Assembly (NCBI GenBank): GCA_002794775.1
Contig: NBAY01000033.1
Location: 310,001 to 374,000, forward strand
Reading direction: 5' to 3'
Length of the DNA stretch: 64,000 bases
Source of the DNA: Porodaedalea pini
Taxonomy: Eukaryota; Basidiomycota; Agaricomycetes; Hymenochaetales; Hymenochaetaceae
Numbering within the stretch: the stretch's first letter is position 1; every line of letters begins with the position of its first letter. A program made the position numbers and the translations under genes. Below are positions 36,778-47,808 of the stretch, piece after piece. Under the pieces are notes generated by a model. The model worked only from the letters and a program-made list of their open reading frames with translations. It had not been told where the DNA came from and made no database searches.

Positions 36778-38325
36778 CTAGAACCGCTTCGCGTTAGAAA
36801 ACATATCAAATCCACCTCCCCTTCGTCCATAACTACTCCCACCGAACCCGTTATTCCGTCGCGAATATTCCTGATATCCGTACAGAGCACCAACGCACAC
36901 GCCGACGAACAGGAAGAGCTTGACGAGGAAACCGAACCACGAGCCTGACGACGAACTGGACGCTCCCTTCAGTTTGTCGCGCGGCCGATTCGGGTCTGCG
37001 AGGATGGCTGAGGAAGTTGTCACGGAAATTATGCTGGGAATTTCGTATGAATTAACGGAATGAATCACAAACTAGAGCGTGAACTCGGACTTACTCGTGC
37101 GAGTCGAAGACATCGCCCGTTAGCGCTGAAAAGCCAAGGTAGGGCGCGAGCGGGATCGAGATATCTTCGATGCGGAAGCAGTCTGTCCAGTCATCCCCTG
37201 TACACAGATACCTTGATTTAAACATTTGCACTCGATTGTAAACACGACTTACAGCCCTTGAATTGCATTTTCACATCTAAGAACGTGTCCTTTACATAGG
37301 TCAGCTTGAGTTTCGTAGCGATATTGGTTTTGCGAAAGTTTGCCTAATGAACTATGAGGATAAAGCATCCAACAATTGAAATAGGGACATACAGAGCACG
37401 CGCCGATGTTAGTCCTCTCTCCATCCTGTTCATGATCGTAGCTTGTTTCCCCATCACCCATCATCGCGACCACTCGAGGGAAGGAATACGAATGTCGTGA
37501 GTTTGCGTAGCTGGGACATGCTTCAGCGAATGGCAAAGCGATACTAATTGTGTTGATACATACGTGTCCAAGAATATACCAAGGCCCGTGAATTTGTCTA
37601 CTACATTTTAGCCATTGAGAGGCGATTGGTAAAAGCATAAGTACACACCGACAGATCCGAACACCGGGCCGGGTTGCGCTCGAGTCTTCGCCAACCAAAT
37701 AGCCAGTCCGTCACCATGAAGGTGCGACTTTCCTTCGGCAGACACCTGAGAAAAGGATGGTAGATCGTTGAGTAGAAATATCTTTCAAGATCCAGACATG
37801 CAAACCCAGACGTGCACGAACCTTGAATTCCACCTCAATGGTGTAGTGTGTAGCGGTAAGCGGTAAACGCGACCATAACCATCCCTACACGTTCAGTATA
37901 ATCGTTTCAGACGTGTTCCTAGCATTGGATACAGTTCTAGCTTACCATTTGAGATGGCTTATTACGCGTCAGTCGGATATGTTTGTTCGTGTTCTAATAA
38001 CAAGTCGGTGAGGTCTGCACGGTGGTCTCAATGTTTGACACGTACGACGATAGCGTCCCCTCCAAAGTCCCACCATCGGTTTTGCAGATCCTGGTCAATG
38101 TACGGCGCATAAAGAGAGTGAGTTCGTAGATTGACAGTCTAGTTCATCGAAACGCGTTAGTCCGTTCTTCGAAGGAAAGCTACGACCAGCTCGCCAGCGC
38201 ACTCTGTCAATGGTGACGTTCTTCGCGTCTTTGCTGTCTTTCTTTTTGTCCTTCACCGCGAGGACACAGAGAGGAAACAGTACGAGAAGATGTAGCAGAA
38301 GCCGGTAGACCGCGTCAGTGCGCAT
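36778..38325 (-). CDS. L-type lectin cargo receptor (VIP36/Emp46-47-like)
   Basis: A many-exon minus-strand gene. Exon 1 (38325-38203) encodes a signal peptide (LLLHLLVLFPLCVLA) and a Lys/Asp-rich stretch. A 64-nt intron with a CTAAC branch site leads at 38138 into the lectin domain: RTHSLYAPYI, RWWDFGGDA, HLHGDGLAIWLV, PVFGSVDKFTGLGIFLDTY, SYDHEQDGERTNIG, FLDVKMQFKG and GFSALTGDVFDSHD. This is the legume-lectin-like fold that binds Ca2+ and high-mannose glycans on secretory cargo. Near the C-terminus a membrane span (FLVKLFLFVGVCVGALYGY) is followed by a Gly/Arg-rich cytosolic tail ending AKRF, which recalls the KRFY end of VIP36 used for ER export. It acts between ER and Golgi. The boundaries of some middle exons are approximate. 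Confidence 0.88.
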
Positions 38326-38501
38326 CGTGGTGGTTGAAAGAAAGGAATAGAGAGCTCGGTCGAGTGATGACGGACACGTCGCTGAACGCGCGCCGATCGT
38401 GGTAGACGCGCTTCTTGCTCTGTAACCTCCACGAACGCTTGCATAATTCAGACAACTAGAAACTACTGGCTTTAATCTCTAGACTAGAACTCAACTGTAG
38501 T

Positions 38502-39704
38502 ATGGCAGCCAAGAAGGTGTTGATGTTACACGGGTGCGTTCGCGGATTTCTCTGCCCTGAGTCTCACTCTGAAGTTGTATGTTCCTACTCAGATACTCGC
38601 AGAACGCTGCAATATTCTCTAAGCGAGTCAGCATTCGCCTCTGCAATTAGTTTTGTTCAATAGACTGAGTTCTTTGCGAAGATGGGAGCAGTCCGAAAGG
38701 CCTGTGGGAAGGACGTTGACTTTGGTGAGTAAACACTGTCCGTCTCCCATCTGAAAACTAAATAAATCGTTCAACGCATAGTGTTTGTCGACGCTCCGAA
38801 TATCCTACAGCCAGCTGACCTCGTCGGCTTCAATCCTAATGCACTAGGGGCGGCAGAGGCGCTTGTCGAGACGTCCGAACCAAATCCCGCTGAGGTACCG
38901 CGAGGCTGGTGGAGGTCAAACCCTGAACGGACAAGATATGACGGCGTAGCCGAGTCTATTGAGTTGCTGCGCGGTATTCTGGCAAAAGACAAGTTCGAAG
39001 TACGTACGCATGCAACGAAGCTGGGTTTACGAGGCTCACAAAAACCTGACTTTGGTGTAGGGTGTTTTGGGATTCAGCCAGGGTGCTGCGATGGCGGCTT
39101 TGATTGCAGCAGTGGTACGCTCTACTTTTGTTATAATCCTTATCCTACTCTTAATACCATTCAGCTAGAGAAACCTCATCTTCATCCGCCTTTTCTCATA
39201 GACGGCCAGCCGCCTCACCCTCCGCTGTATGTTTCTCAACATTTTGAGAGTATCCAATAGCAAGGGCCAACAACTTATTCGATGTATAGTACATTTTGCG
39301 TAGCGGTCTCCGGCTTCAAGCCTAACGACCCGCACTGGGCGCAGTTCTTCTCGCCTTCCTACGCGACGCCGACTTTACATATCTTCGGCCTGAACGACGT
39401 CATTATTCCGCCTGAGCGCGTGCGCACTCTCATCGATGTTTCAGCGCACCGGCGCATAGTCACGCACGACGGCGGGCATTTTGTTCCTTCAAAGGCGCTG
39501 TGGCGGAACTTCTTGCGAGACTACTTGAAGGATCCTCTCGGAGACGTGCCTCCGCCGCCTGCATCCGATGAGGCGAATACTGTGGCGTCGTCGCTTGCTG
39601 GAACGCCTGTTGCGAGCGCGCCTGCTTCGGGCAGAGTATCACCGGCGGCGGCGGAGCCAATTAGAGGATTGCCGTCAGAGGCTCATCGAACTAGCAATAT
39701 TTGA
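38502..39704 (+). CDS. FSH-family serine hydrolase, copy 1
   Basis: This is an alpha/beta hydrolase of the fungal FSH1 family (DUF341). Exons chain as MAAKKVLMLHG, YSQNAAIFSKR, TEFFAKMGAVRKACGKD, VFVDAPN, GVLGFSQGAAMAAL, then LEKPHLHPPFLIDG and the last exon (FCVAVSGFKPN). The catalytic triad is visible: Ser in GFSQG, Asp in GLNDVIIPPERV, His in HDGGHFVPS. A Pro/Ala/Ser-rich tail of about 45 residues follows the fold and is absent from copy 2. Family members are cytosolic esterases of mostly unknown substrate, and some act in secondary-metabolite clusters. No such cluster is visible here. The start is shared with copy 2, 1.6 kb downstream on the same strand, and the lectin gene is divergent. 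Confidence 0.88.
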
Positions 39705-40075
39705 GCTGCCTATCTAATCCACGAAACATCACGGTGAGACAGTCGTTTATATCATTAGGTATGCATTTCCCTGTATCTTTGATGCTCATTTCTCTGACTT
39801 CTGTCGTTTGACGAAGAGCTTATGTAGACTAGGGAAAATGAGAACGCGTGCATCGAAGTTAGCATTGGCTGTTCCCGCCGGCCGAATAGAGAGGATTGCA
39901 TTCTGCACCTGGCCTAGCTGAACCTCAAAAGTTCTTACGTGCATGTAGTTTGTCGGGACAGTCCGGAAACATAATCACGTGACTAAAGGGGTCTTTCGGC
40001 ATGAGACTTTCCTCCCAGCTCTTGATAAGAACGTCTTTCCTTCATTCAGTCTTCGTCTACGACTAGCTGCTCAAA
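39705..40075. other. Spacer between the tandem hydrolase genes
   Basis: This is the terminator of copy 1 and the promoter of copy 2. No conserved upstream element shared with copy 1 is obvious by eye. Confidence 0.45.
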
Positions 40076-41181
40076 ATGGCACCCACAAAAGTCCTAATGC
40101 TACACGGGTTCGTTTTCCTCTGAGATTTTGAGCTGAGTAAGGGAGCCTGATATTTGCCTCCGTCCATTTCAGGTACGCGCAAAACGCATCGATCTTCTCT
40201 AAACGCGTAAGTTTGTATCTCTACTATGCTGCCAAGTGATTAGTGATGAAGGGCATCCGACCTCTAAGATGGCAGCCATTCGCAAGTCGTGCGGAAAGGA
40301 CGCCGAACTCGGTAAGCTAAATTACAGACATTCTTTCTCATCTGCTCTTGGTTCAAATTTTAACCTCCATTTCTAGTGTTCATGGATGCGCCAAAAGTTC
40401 TTCAGGCTGTCGATCTTGAAGGATTCGGCGACGCCGCTTCGCTCGCGACGGATGCAAATCCCGAAGATGCTCCACGTGGCTGGTGGAGCTCGGATGTCGG
40501 ACGGACGCGTTTTAATGAGGAGGACCTTGACGTCTCGCTTGCAGCGCTCAGAGACATGTTGGCAAAGGATCACTTTGATGTGCTATCTTTCCCTTTAATG
40601 CACCTCGATTCGTTTTGCTCAAATTACTTGCTAAGGGTGTTTTCGGATTCAGTCAAGGCGCCGTGATGGCTGCGATGTTGGCAGGCTTGGTGCGTATATA
40701 GGAAAAGAGTGATTGCAGGCATTTATACCGCTCTTTGGATAGCTCGAACGGCCGGAATTGCATCCGCCTTTCCTTGTAGACGGAAAAGCGCCTCACCCGC
40801 CCTTGTATGTGCATTTATTTGCGCCCGCTCTTCATAAACTTAATACATAGACCCCCTCTTTGCAGTAAATTCTGCGTCGTCGTAGCAGGCTTTCTTCCAC
40901 CAAACGAGCGGTGGGCACGCTTTGTCACTCCATCGTACAAGACCCCGACGCTACATATTATTGGCCTCACGGACCCGATCGTCTCACAAGAGCAAGCGCA
41001 CACGCTCGTCGCTGTAAACGCTTCGGAGCATGCACGCGTCGCACTGCATGAAGGCGGCCACTTCATTCCGTCGAAGGCACCGTGGAGGAATTTCTTCAAA
41101 GCATACTTCAAGGATCCGCTGGGCGATATACTAGCGCCACCCGTGGTAGAGTCAGAAGTGAAAGACGTGGGCAATAAATAG
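40076..41181 (+). CDS. FSH-family serine hydrolase, copy 2
   Basis: This is the tandem paralogue of the previous gene: MAPTKVLMLHG, YAQNASIFSKR, MAAIRKSCGKD, VFMDAPKVLQ, GVFGFSQGAVMAAML, then LERPELHPPFLVDGKAPHPPL and the last exon. The triad is Ser in GFSQG, Asp in GLTDPIVSQEQA and His in HEGGHFIPS. The frame ends at TAG 41179-41181 shortly after DPLGDI. It lacks the long tail of copy 1 and the six residues TEFFAK after SKR, which makes that region closer to yeast Fsh1. The protein sequences are well diverged, so the duplication is old and both copies appear functional. The substrate is unknown. Confidence 0.88.
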
Positions 41182-41616
41182 ACAGAGTATCCCGGAAGCT
41201 CGCGTGGAACGGGGCAAACAAGACACTTACATAGGTTACAAGACTAGGATGACTCGTGAAGATTGATGTAATGCAACATCAATTTAGACCGTATAATGAC
41301 ATTGATGAACGCAAGGGAGTATTGAACATTTAATTCGATATAATTGCAGAGTGTAGGAGTCAGCGATGGCACTTCCGAGGGTACAGGCAAACGGGGGTAA
41401 CAGAGATACGCAAAGAGAGTAAGGGGGTCGGAAAACAGCGTTAGACGAGAGGATTCAAACAAAGAGCAAAGAATGGTCGAGGATCAAGCAACAAGGAACT
41501 GCGCGTAATCGTATAGATGAAAAAAGGAACGCCGTGGTGAGAATAAAGTCGTTGAAAGCCCTCGGATAGCAACAAGGCGGATCTACTGCACAGATAAAGA
41601 GGAGATGAAAGAACGA

Positions 41617-44600
41617 TTAAACACCGTAGCGCTCGTGTAGGCGAGCCTGAATACCCTGAGGGAATGTCGTAACTTGATTGTTCCACGCTGTCGGGTCCCA
41701 GTCCTTCAGTCCCCGTAAAATCTCCGAGAACGCGTGATTGAGTCCCTGTGACGGAGTCTGCCATCGCACGATCGCATTGCAGAACCACAGCAGACTCTGC
41801 AGGGGTGAAAGAATCAGGGAAAAGAGTACAAATTTAATTATAAGACATGTCCTTCGACTTACCTTCCAAATCCCTGCAGGGTTCACCTGTACGAGCTGGC
41901 ACAGCCCACGGAACGCTGAATCTTTCTCCTCGTTGTCACGGATATCATGCAGCGCCTGACACCATGCCTGTGCAAACTCGTTCAAGTGTGGCGCAACGAT
42001 GGACGGATGCATGAGGCCGATTCGTCCAATCGACACAGCGGCATTTTCGTGCAGGCTGCGCGGCGCCTTGGGGTGCAGTAGAATCGGGATGAGGCGGGTA
42101 ATAAGCGGTTGAACATATTGTGCGAATTCGGGATCATCTAGTGCCAGAAACAGAGAACAAGGCATTTATGAGGATCGACTGTTTGAATGAAAGGGCGGAA
42201 ATGAAGACAAACCTGTGCCGTATCGCAGAGCAACTTCGCCCACACTCCACGCAGCGTTGTTGCACGCGCTAACAAACTCAACCTTAGGTTCCGGATCGAG
42301 CTGAATGACAAGCTCCTGCATGATCTGCGCCATCTTTGGTCTTAACAACGGGAAGCAGTGCATTGCTAGATCGCCGACAAGCGCATACGCAGATTGTCGA
42401 ACAGGAGCCTGCGGGTGCTTAAGACATACAGTAAGGAGATCGAGCAAATTGGGGTTCGACGAGCTTATGTACGGCTCGAGGGCCATGCCTAAACCTTGAG
42501 TGAGACCCGAGAGCAGATCGAGCGCTACGACGAGAAACGATCTGTCTGGTTCGTCAAGGTCCGGATTTTGCTGGTATGCCTGATAGTTCAACAGAGAGGA
42601 ATGCACGAGGGACATGCAGCGTTCAAATATGGGTGTGACATATGGTAAGAACGCTGGTCCGATGGCAATAGTCACTGATGACAAACACTAAGAGCAGAAT
42701 GTCAACACAGCAACATCCTTAAAGGTCTCCCGCACGCACCTCGAGCAAAGGAACAAGATCCTCATCGGAGTTCTTGAGCTTTTCCCATCTCTTCAAGAGT
42801 GGCGGCATCAAGATATCGACATAGGTGGGTGTCTGCAGCGCAGGGCCGACGGCGTCAGCCAGTGTACCCACTGCATCGTACAAGATCAGCATATTCTTGT
42901 GCTGATACTTGTCAAAGGCAAAGACAAGATTTTTGAGCACAGGCTCTAAGTATGGGATAAGCTCTGGGCCCGCATCTTCCTCTAACGTCGCAAATGCGCT
43001 GCACCCCGCCTCTTGGACACGTTTATTGTTGTCAAGCACCATTCGAAGTAACTATAGATGTGGAGTGAGCTCGGGAGTCTTCAAGGAGATTCATGCAAAC
43101 TCACGCCTTCCAGTGTCGGAACGAAGAACTGAATTTTATGTTCGGGTGATATTGGCTGAGTGCACCAGCTCGCGTATCTTCCGAGTGTCCAGCACGTTAT
43201 CGATCGGACGAGGGGCTATAAAGATGCCTTTAGAACGATGGTTGAAGCAGAAGCAGTGCGAGACCATCCCACCTTTGGGTCATTCAACATATTAATGAGG
43301 TAAGGAATTAATGTCGGTAGATGCGGTTCAATAGCGTCTATACAGCCTAATGACAATCATGAGCAATCCCTCGGAATTCATTCATCTAAAAAGCCATACC
43401 TTCAGCCATAGCGCCCAGAGCAAGAATACCACTTTCCCGTTGCAACCACTCTGAGCTCCATAGTTTCTCTTTCAGTGGCGCGAGCAACACGTTAAGTAGA
43501 TCAGCACCGAATCGCACAGCCAGCACATCGAGCGCTGCTGCCGCACACTTCCTAAGGTTCCACTCCGTCGACATTTCGTCGTCAAAGTCGTCGCCGTCAT
43601 ATTCATCCTCCTCATCCTCATCCTCGTCCACGATCTCGTCGCCGTAAGCACCCACGCGCTTGTCATCTTCTGGAATCCCGCTCTCGTGCGCATATCCATG
43701 AGATTTTTGTCCGTAATGCCTAGGTTTGATATCACTCTCCTTGTCCGGAACAGCCGCGTCGTCAGCATCGGCGTCAAGCCACAGCAGATCATCTTCGCCG
43801 TACGCCATGCACTCAAGCAGGACAGGGGCGACTTTCCCGAGCAATGGCTGCAACTGGGCTACAAGTTCCGGGTCCTCCGCAAAGGTAAGCCAGAACTCAC
43901 AAGCCTCAAGGGCCACGATCTCATTCTTGTCACGCGTCGAGTAGAGCATATACTCGGCGACGTTATTCATTTCTGGCATGAGCTTTTCTGGGCGCGACGC
44001 GAGCAGAAGGACGAGAGACTGGCAGACATGACGACGCACGGAAGGGTCTTCATCAGACGCTCGCTTGAAGAGAGCAGCGATGAAGCTGTCAATGTGCGCA
44101 AAGAGAGATTGGCTGGTTATGGGCACGAAATGTGAAAGACACGCGATAGCGTGCGCTCGCATCTTCGCATTGTGATGCTCCGCGAGCGCGAGGAATTTGG
44201 GTACCATGAAGTCAAGTGGACGCGTTCCAGCAATCTCCATGTCCATCTTCCTCGGATAATCCTCGCATGCCTTTTCCAATACGTTGAACGCGGCCTGCAA
44301 CGTGGTCAGGACGCGGACTCGTGGCTAATTATGTGACAAAGGAACTCACCTCTTGCTGGTCTTCGTTGGGTGAGTCAAGCGTTTCGAAGAGATGCTGAAG
44401 ACATTCTGGCCAACTGCGGGGTTCGAGGATGCCAAGAAACGCGACGACATCCTGGCCTGCCGTGTTACGGATCATCACTGATGACTCGTTGAAGGCTTGT
44501 AAGATGGCAGCCTTGACAAACGTTGCCACCTCTGGCGAGCTGCGAAGGATGATTCGGGCATTGTTCTTGAGGAGATAACCTGCGATCGTTCGGATTCTGT

Positions 44601-44841
44601 CCTCTTCCTGTGGCATGTACGCTAGTATGTAAGAGAGGTATGCTATATAATCCGGCACTCTCGTGAAGTTATTCAATTTCTAGACGCGCAGTCAGCAAAA
44701 AAAAAAAAATCCCTCCGTAGCAGAAGGATAACTCACAAGCGTGATATTCCGCTGTACTTCAGCGTTGTTTGTGTCCGTCGACTCGTGAATGGTCTGCAAA
44801 ATTTCCTGCAGACCAACCTGCTGGGGTGCCCATGTAGTCAT
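41617..44841 (-). CDS. KAP104: Transportin (karyopherin beta-2) nuclear import receptor
   Basis: A multi-exon HEAT-repeat protein starting at ATG 44841 ([20 protein letters not shown]), which aligns with the transportin N-terminus. A longer upstream frame exists but is not needed. Key marks are the [12 protein letters not shown] and [11 protein letters not shown] repeats, [13 protein letters not shown], and CPECLQ-type helices. The long acidic loop within HEAT 8 is coded at about 43560-43640 ([16 protein letters not shown]), followed by the diagnostic [15 protein letters not shown]. Further repeats include [14 protein letters not shown] and [15 protein letters not shown], and the end is ARLHERYGV. 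It carries PY-NLS cargoes such as mRNA-binding proteins into the nucleus and releases them on RanGTP. The protein is about 900 residues, normal for the family. Confidence 0.93.
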
Positions 44842-46420
44842 TGTGGACGAGATTTTCGACGCCAGACGCGACTGCGCGACGAACGCGACTTTCTGACGGT
44901 TTCCTTGAAACAGGCGAACGCGATGAGGGCTCAAGCTGGCGAGAATAGTGGTTGGAGAAGAGAAGGGATCAGGGTGGTTTACAAGACTCGTCTTAGTTGG
45001 CTGTGGCTACAGCGTGCGCACTCGTTTCCAATTTAAGACACAATGCTTTACGGAAACCTTATTTGTGACGCGTTTCGGACGCGTTTATGCAGTGGGATCA
45101 TTGCACAATTAAATCTAATTCAAACACGTATACGACCTTCTTAAGCGCTAAGCATAGCTAAGCACCCCATCTGTAGGAAGCCTAACTCGTACGTATCGAG
45201 CACTAAGCTCGTCCGAAGAACAACACAAGTTCTCGCCGGTGCTCAAGGTAGATGAGCAGTCCGTCATGTGAGGCGATTGCGAAGTTGTTCCTCCTTGCAG
45301 CAGGCGCCAACATGCGCTCAACTCGCGGCTGAGAAGAGCTCCAGGACTATGACGAAACTACTCGAAGCTCGACGAACTCATAAAAGACAAATGGCTTCAT
45401 TTGTACCCGTGAATAGCCGAATACTACGTACCTCCTGCCAGCGGGACCAGAAGAGCTCCGCCTCCAAGAGATGAACTTACGTCTTCTTTTGGAATCGCAA
45501 CCGAAGTAAAGGGGACTTAGAATGACATGCTTCATCGATCGAGCGATTTACCTGATCCTGAGTTTCATCAGCAACCTCGAGACTAAAGATTTCGAAGTCT
45601 CTTAAAATTGAGACTTAGCTCCTTAGATCCATCCTGGCATGAAATACCAGACAAAGACTCACGGGAAGGGCGTGCCCAGGTATGAAGTCAGCTGTTCGAA
45701 GGCTAAAGCCTATAGGCCTGCCGTTCGCTGCTCTATTAGCACCAATCTCAAAATCGACTCGGAGTTTCGTTGAATATCCTCAATGCATCTGCAGAATTGA
45801 TTCATCAATTAGCCATAGATTCAATAAACTGACTGAATGGTACACGCCTAAAGTCATGACCCGCACCCTTTTAGAACCATATGTATCATTCGCACAATGA
45901 TGTTGATGCACGGTACCGATTCATTCGGGAGGACACTTTTTTCGCTGGGTATAACCGCAAGATGTTGCTGCCGTGAAGAGCAACGTCTCTTCCATGCAGT
46001 ACAGTGTGCATATGATGTCTATCGAGTACACATCGCGCAGAAAGAGGCGAAAGGTTCGAATTGTAGCTCGATGACAGTTGTTAATGGACCGCAAATTGAA
46101 ATCGGAAGTTCAGGGAAGATTCCTTCCAGAGTTACCTGTATAGTGAGCGACCTATTAAGAGAGCTGTTCCTGGAGTAACACAACGTGAGGATCACAGTGT
46201 AGGCAAAGCTCATGGTCAAGATAAACTTGAATGCGCGAGGCCTTTTGAAGACTGGCTTCAAATTATAGTATTAGTCATTTTAGGAAAGTCGTACTCACAG
46301 GATTGAGCGATTTCGCGTCGTTGCACTCTAGTTTCCCAGACCCAAGATAACGGCTTTACGGCATTCTTGCAATATTTTCGAACTTTACGGATAAATTGGC
46401 TCTGCACGATCGTGAGCGAC
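44842..46420. other. 1.6-kb stretch without a supportable gene
   Basis: The left end is the KAP104 promoter. The rest has only short frames (for example 45268-45474 plus, 46019-46261 minus) with no recognised motif. Confidence 0.45.
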
Positions 46421-46446
46421 CTTTCCCTTTGCCTTTGTTTTCCTCG

Positions 46447-46456
46447 TGTATATAAA
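46447..46456 (+). promoter_or_regulatory. TATA box of gene 1, right copy
   Basis: GTGTATATAAATTC lies about 160 bp upstream of the ATG at 46615, the same spacing class as gene 2 on the left. A GTGAGT donor at about 46551 and a TATTAG acceptor before the ATG suggest a 5'-UTR intron. Confidence 0.45.
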
Positions 46457-46614
46457 TTCAGGCGTGCTGGAAGTGCCGGGGTGGCTAGAGCATCGAAATC
46501 GTTAACAATAGCTGCTTCATCCGTAATTCTCGCATACTAGAACAACCGTCGGTGAGTCTAATCCATAAGTCGTATACTCATTGACTGACTGCTATTAGGT
46601 CCAGGTCATTCCTC

Positions 46615-46944
46615 ATGTATCGCGATCACCCCACGATAGTCTTTCAGATCACCGAGAACATGAAGGGCGTACTCACTCAGTCCCAGGCAGGGCTCACGCA
46701 TCTCACATTCGAGGACTCTACGAAAGGGCTTCTCCCCGTTCCTCCTGACCTCAAATGCTATGACAAGTCCGCTCGCTCGATTAAAGGTGATCCACTGGGG
46801 CATGAAATGAATGTAGATCGGTACAGTATTACTCTGTGTACGACGAACTGGTATGAGTTGTATTGGAAGGGCGAGCTCGTTACCGAGCTCAATTTCACCT
46901 GGAGCGTCACGAACCACTACAAGTGCGTATTGTATGCTGGTTAG
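46615..46944 (+). CDS. Small protein 'gene 1', right copy (unknown family)
   Basis: This is the paralogue of the gene at 31170-31478, with 109 residues from ATG 46615 (MYRDHPTIVFQI). It shares the core LTQSQAGLTHLTF, LKCYDKSARSIKGDPLGHEM and LCTTNWYELYWKG. Substitutions are mostly conservative and one codon is deleted in phase, suggesting selection on the protein. Near the end, AAG followed by GTGCGTAT could be a splice donor. A coding-like tail (ILAAQLTMQARIKVFDP, stop near 47188) lies after an ACTAG acceptor at about 47116. The true C-terminus may therefore be longer than the plain frame. The function is unknown. Confidence 0.6.
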   Translation: MYRDHPTIVFQITENMKGVLTQSQAGLTHLTFEDSTKGLLPVPPDLKCYDKSARSIKGDPLGHEMNVDRYSITLCTTNWYELYWKGELVTELNFTWSVTNHYKCVLYAG

Positions 46945-47337
46945 TCGTTCATATGTTCGATGATGAAAGTTAACTCTTTGCAGAGATGTTTAGAGTTACT
47001 CTAGTGTTCCGACATGAAAGACGCCATCTACGCATGTCGTATACCGTACGTGACACTCCTTCAGTATTATTACAAAGTCTTGATTCTTCTTCTTGCATAT
47101 CAACCTCTAACTAGGCGTAATACTGGCAGCGCAGCTCACTATGCAAGCGCGTATCAAAGTCTTCGATCCTCTTGAAGTCCAATAATCTAAGAGGTTCGTT
47201 TGTCTCATAACTTTTTTAATGTAGTATAACTATAGAAGCATTTCTCTGAGCTGTGCATATGTTTACCGTAATGTACATGATGGAAATGAAGGGGTGCATC
47301 TTCGATCCCTGCTGCACTTGTCTATGAAGACAAAGTG
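46945..47337. other. Gene 1 3' region, shared with the left locus
   Basis: From about 47110 this is the inverted counterpart of 32640-32850. It includes the coding-like tail at 47118-47188 on the plus strand and the 3' flank of the truncated gene 2 copy. Confidence 0.5.
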
Positions 47338-47600
47338 GGATACTTCAACGAAATATGTGACACGCGCTCTGGTGCTGCTGTGTAAGGCGAAGATGGCCTT
47401 GTTGATGAAGTGTAATTAAATAGTCATGGATCCACATAATTTCATATGCGTGAGATCCACGAAACGGTATTGGATTGATAGGAATCAGTTGATTCAATGC
47501 ACGATTGTTCCTATAAAGACGGAAGATATTCGGGTGTGGGGGAGACTCAATGATATAGTCGGCAACCCACGTCCTTGGATCCGGATCATTCTAGCTGGGG
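47338..47600 (-). pseudogene. Gene 2, 5'-truncated right copy
   Basis: Read on the minus strand, this matches the second half of gene 2 (32370-32610), including HPNIFRLYRNNRALNQL and YEIMWIHDYLITLHQQ. The match jumps at about 47594-47600 from within the gene straight to the promoter block that lies near 32070 in the left copy. About 300 bp is thus missing: the leader, the intron and the first 58 or so codons. No start codon or N-terminus remains, so this copy is dead. Confidence 0.75.
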
Positions 47601-47808
47601 TTTGAACGCGAGGACTGACTAGTTTATATAGCATTCTACACTCTTCAATCTATCCTGGATGAGGCTTCGTGTCTCAATTAGGTCGCAAGTTGCATCTTAC
47701 GGTAGAGCCATGATAGCTGCTACACTAGTACTGAGATGGTAAACAAAAACTGTTTGGCGAGGTGCTAAAGGGGACCTTGTGTTCAGATTGCGCAGCACGA
47801 AGGCTTTA
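47600..47808 (-). repeat. Duplicated promoter block of the gene 1/gene 2 locus
   Basis: This is the inverted counterpart of about 31840-32075, including the TATA region and a CACCTCGCCAAACAG-type stretch. It runs to the TA at 47807-47808, where the palindromic element is inserted. The block resumes at 48660 and ends near 48722. Confidence 0.75.

Noticed and set aside
44842..44934. Longer N-terminus for KAP104 starting 31 codons upstream
   Set aside because: Transportins start at the MTTW-like position; the upstream part has no family match.
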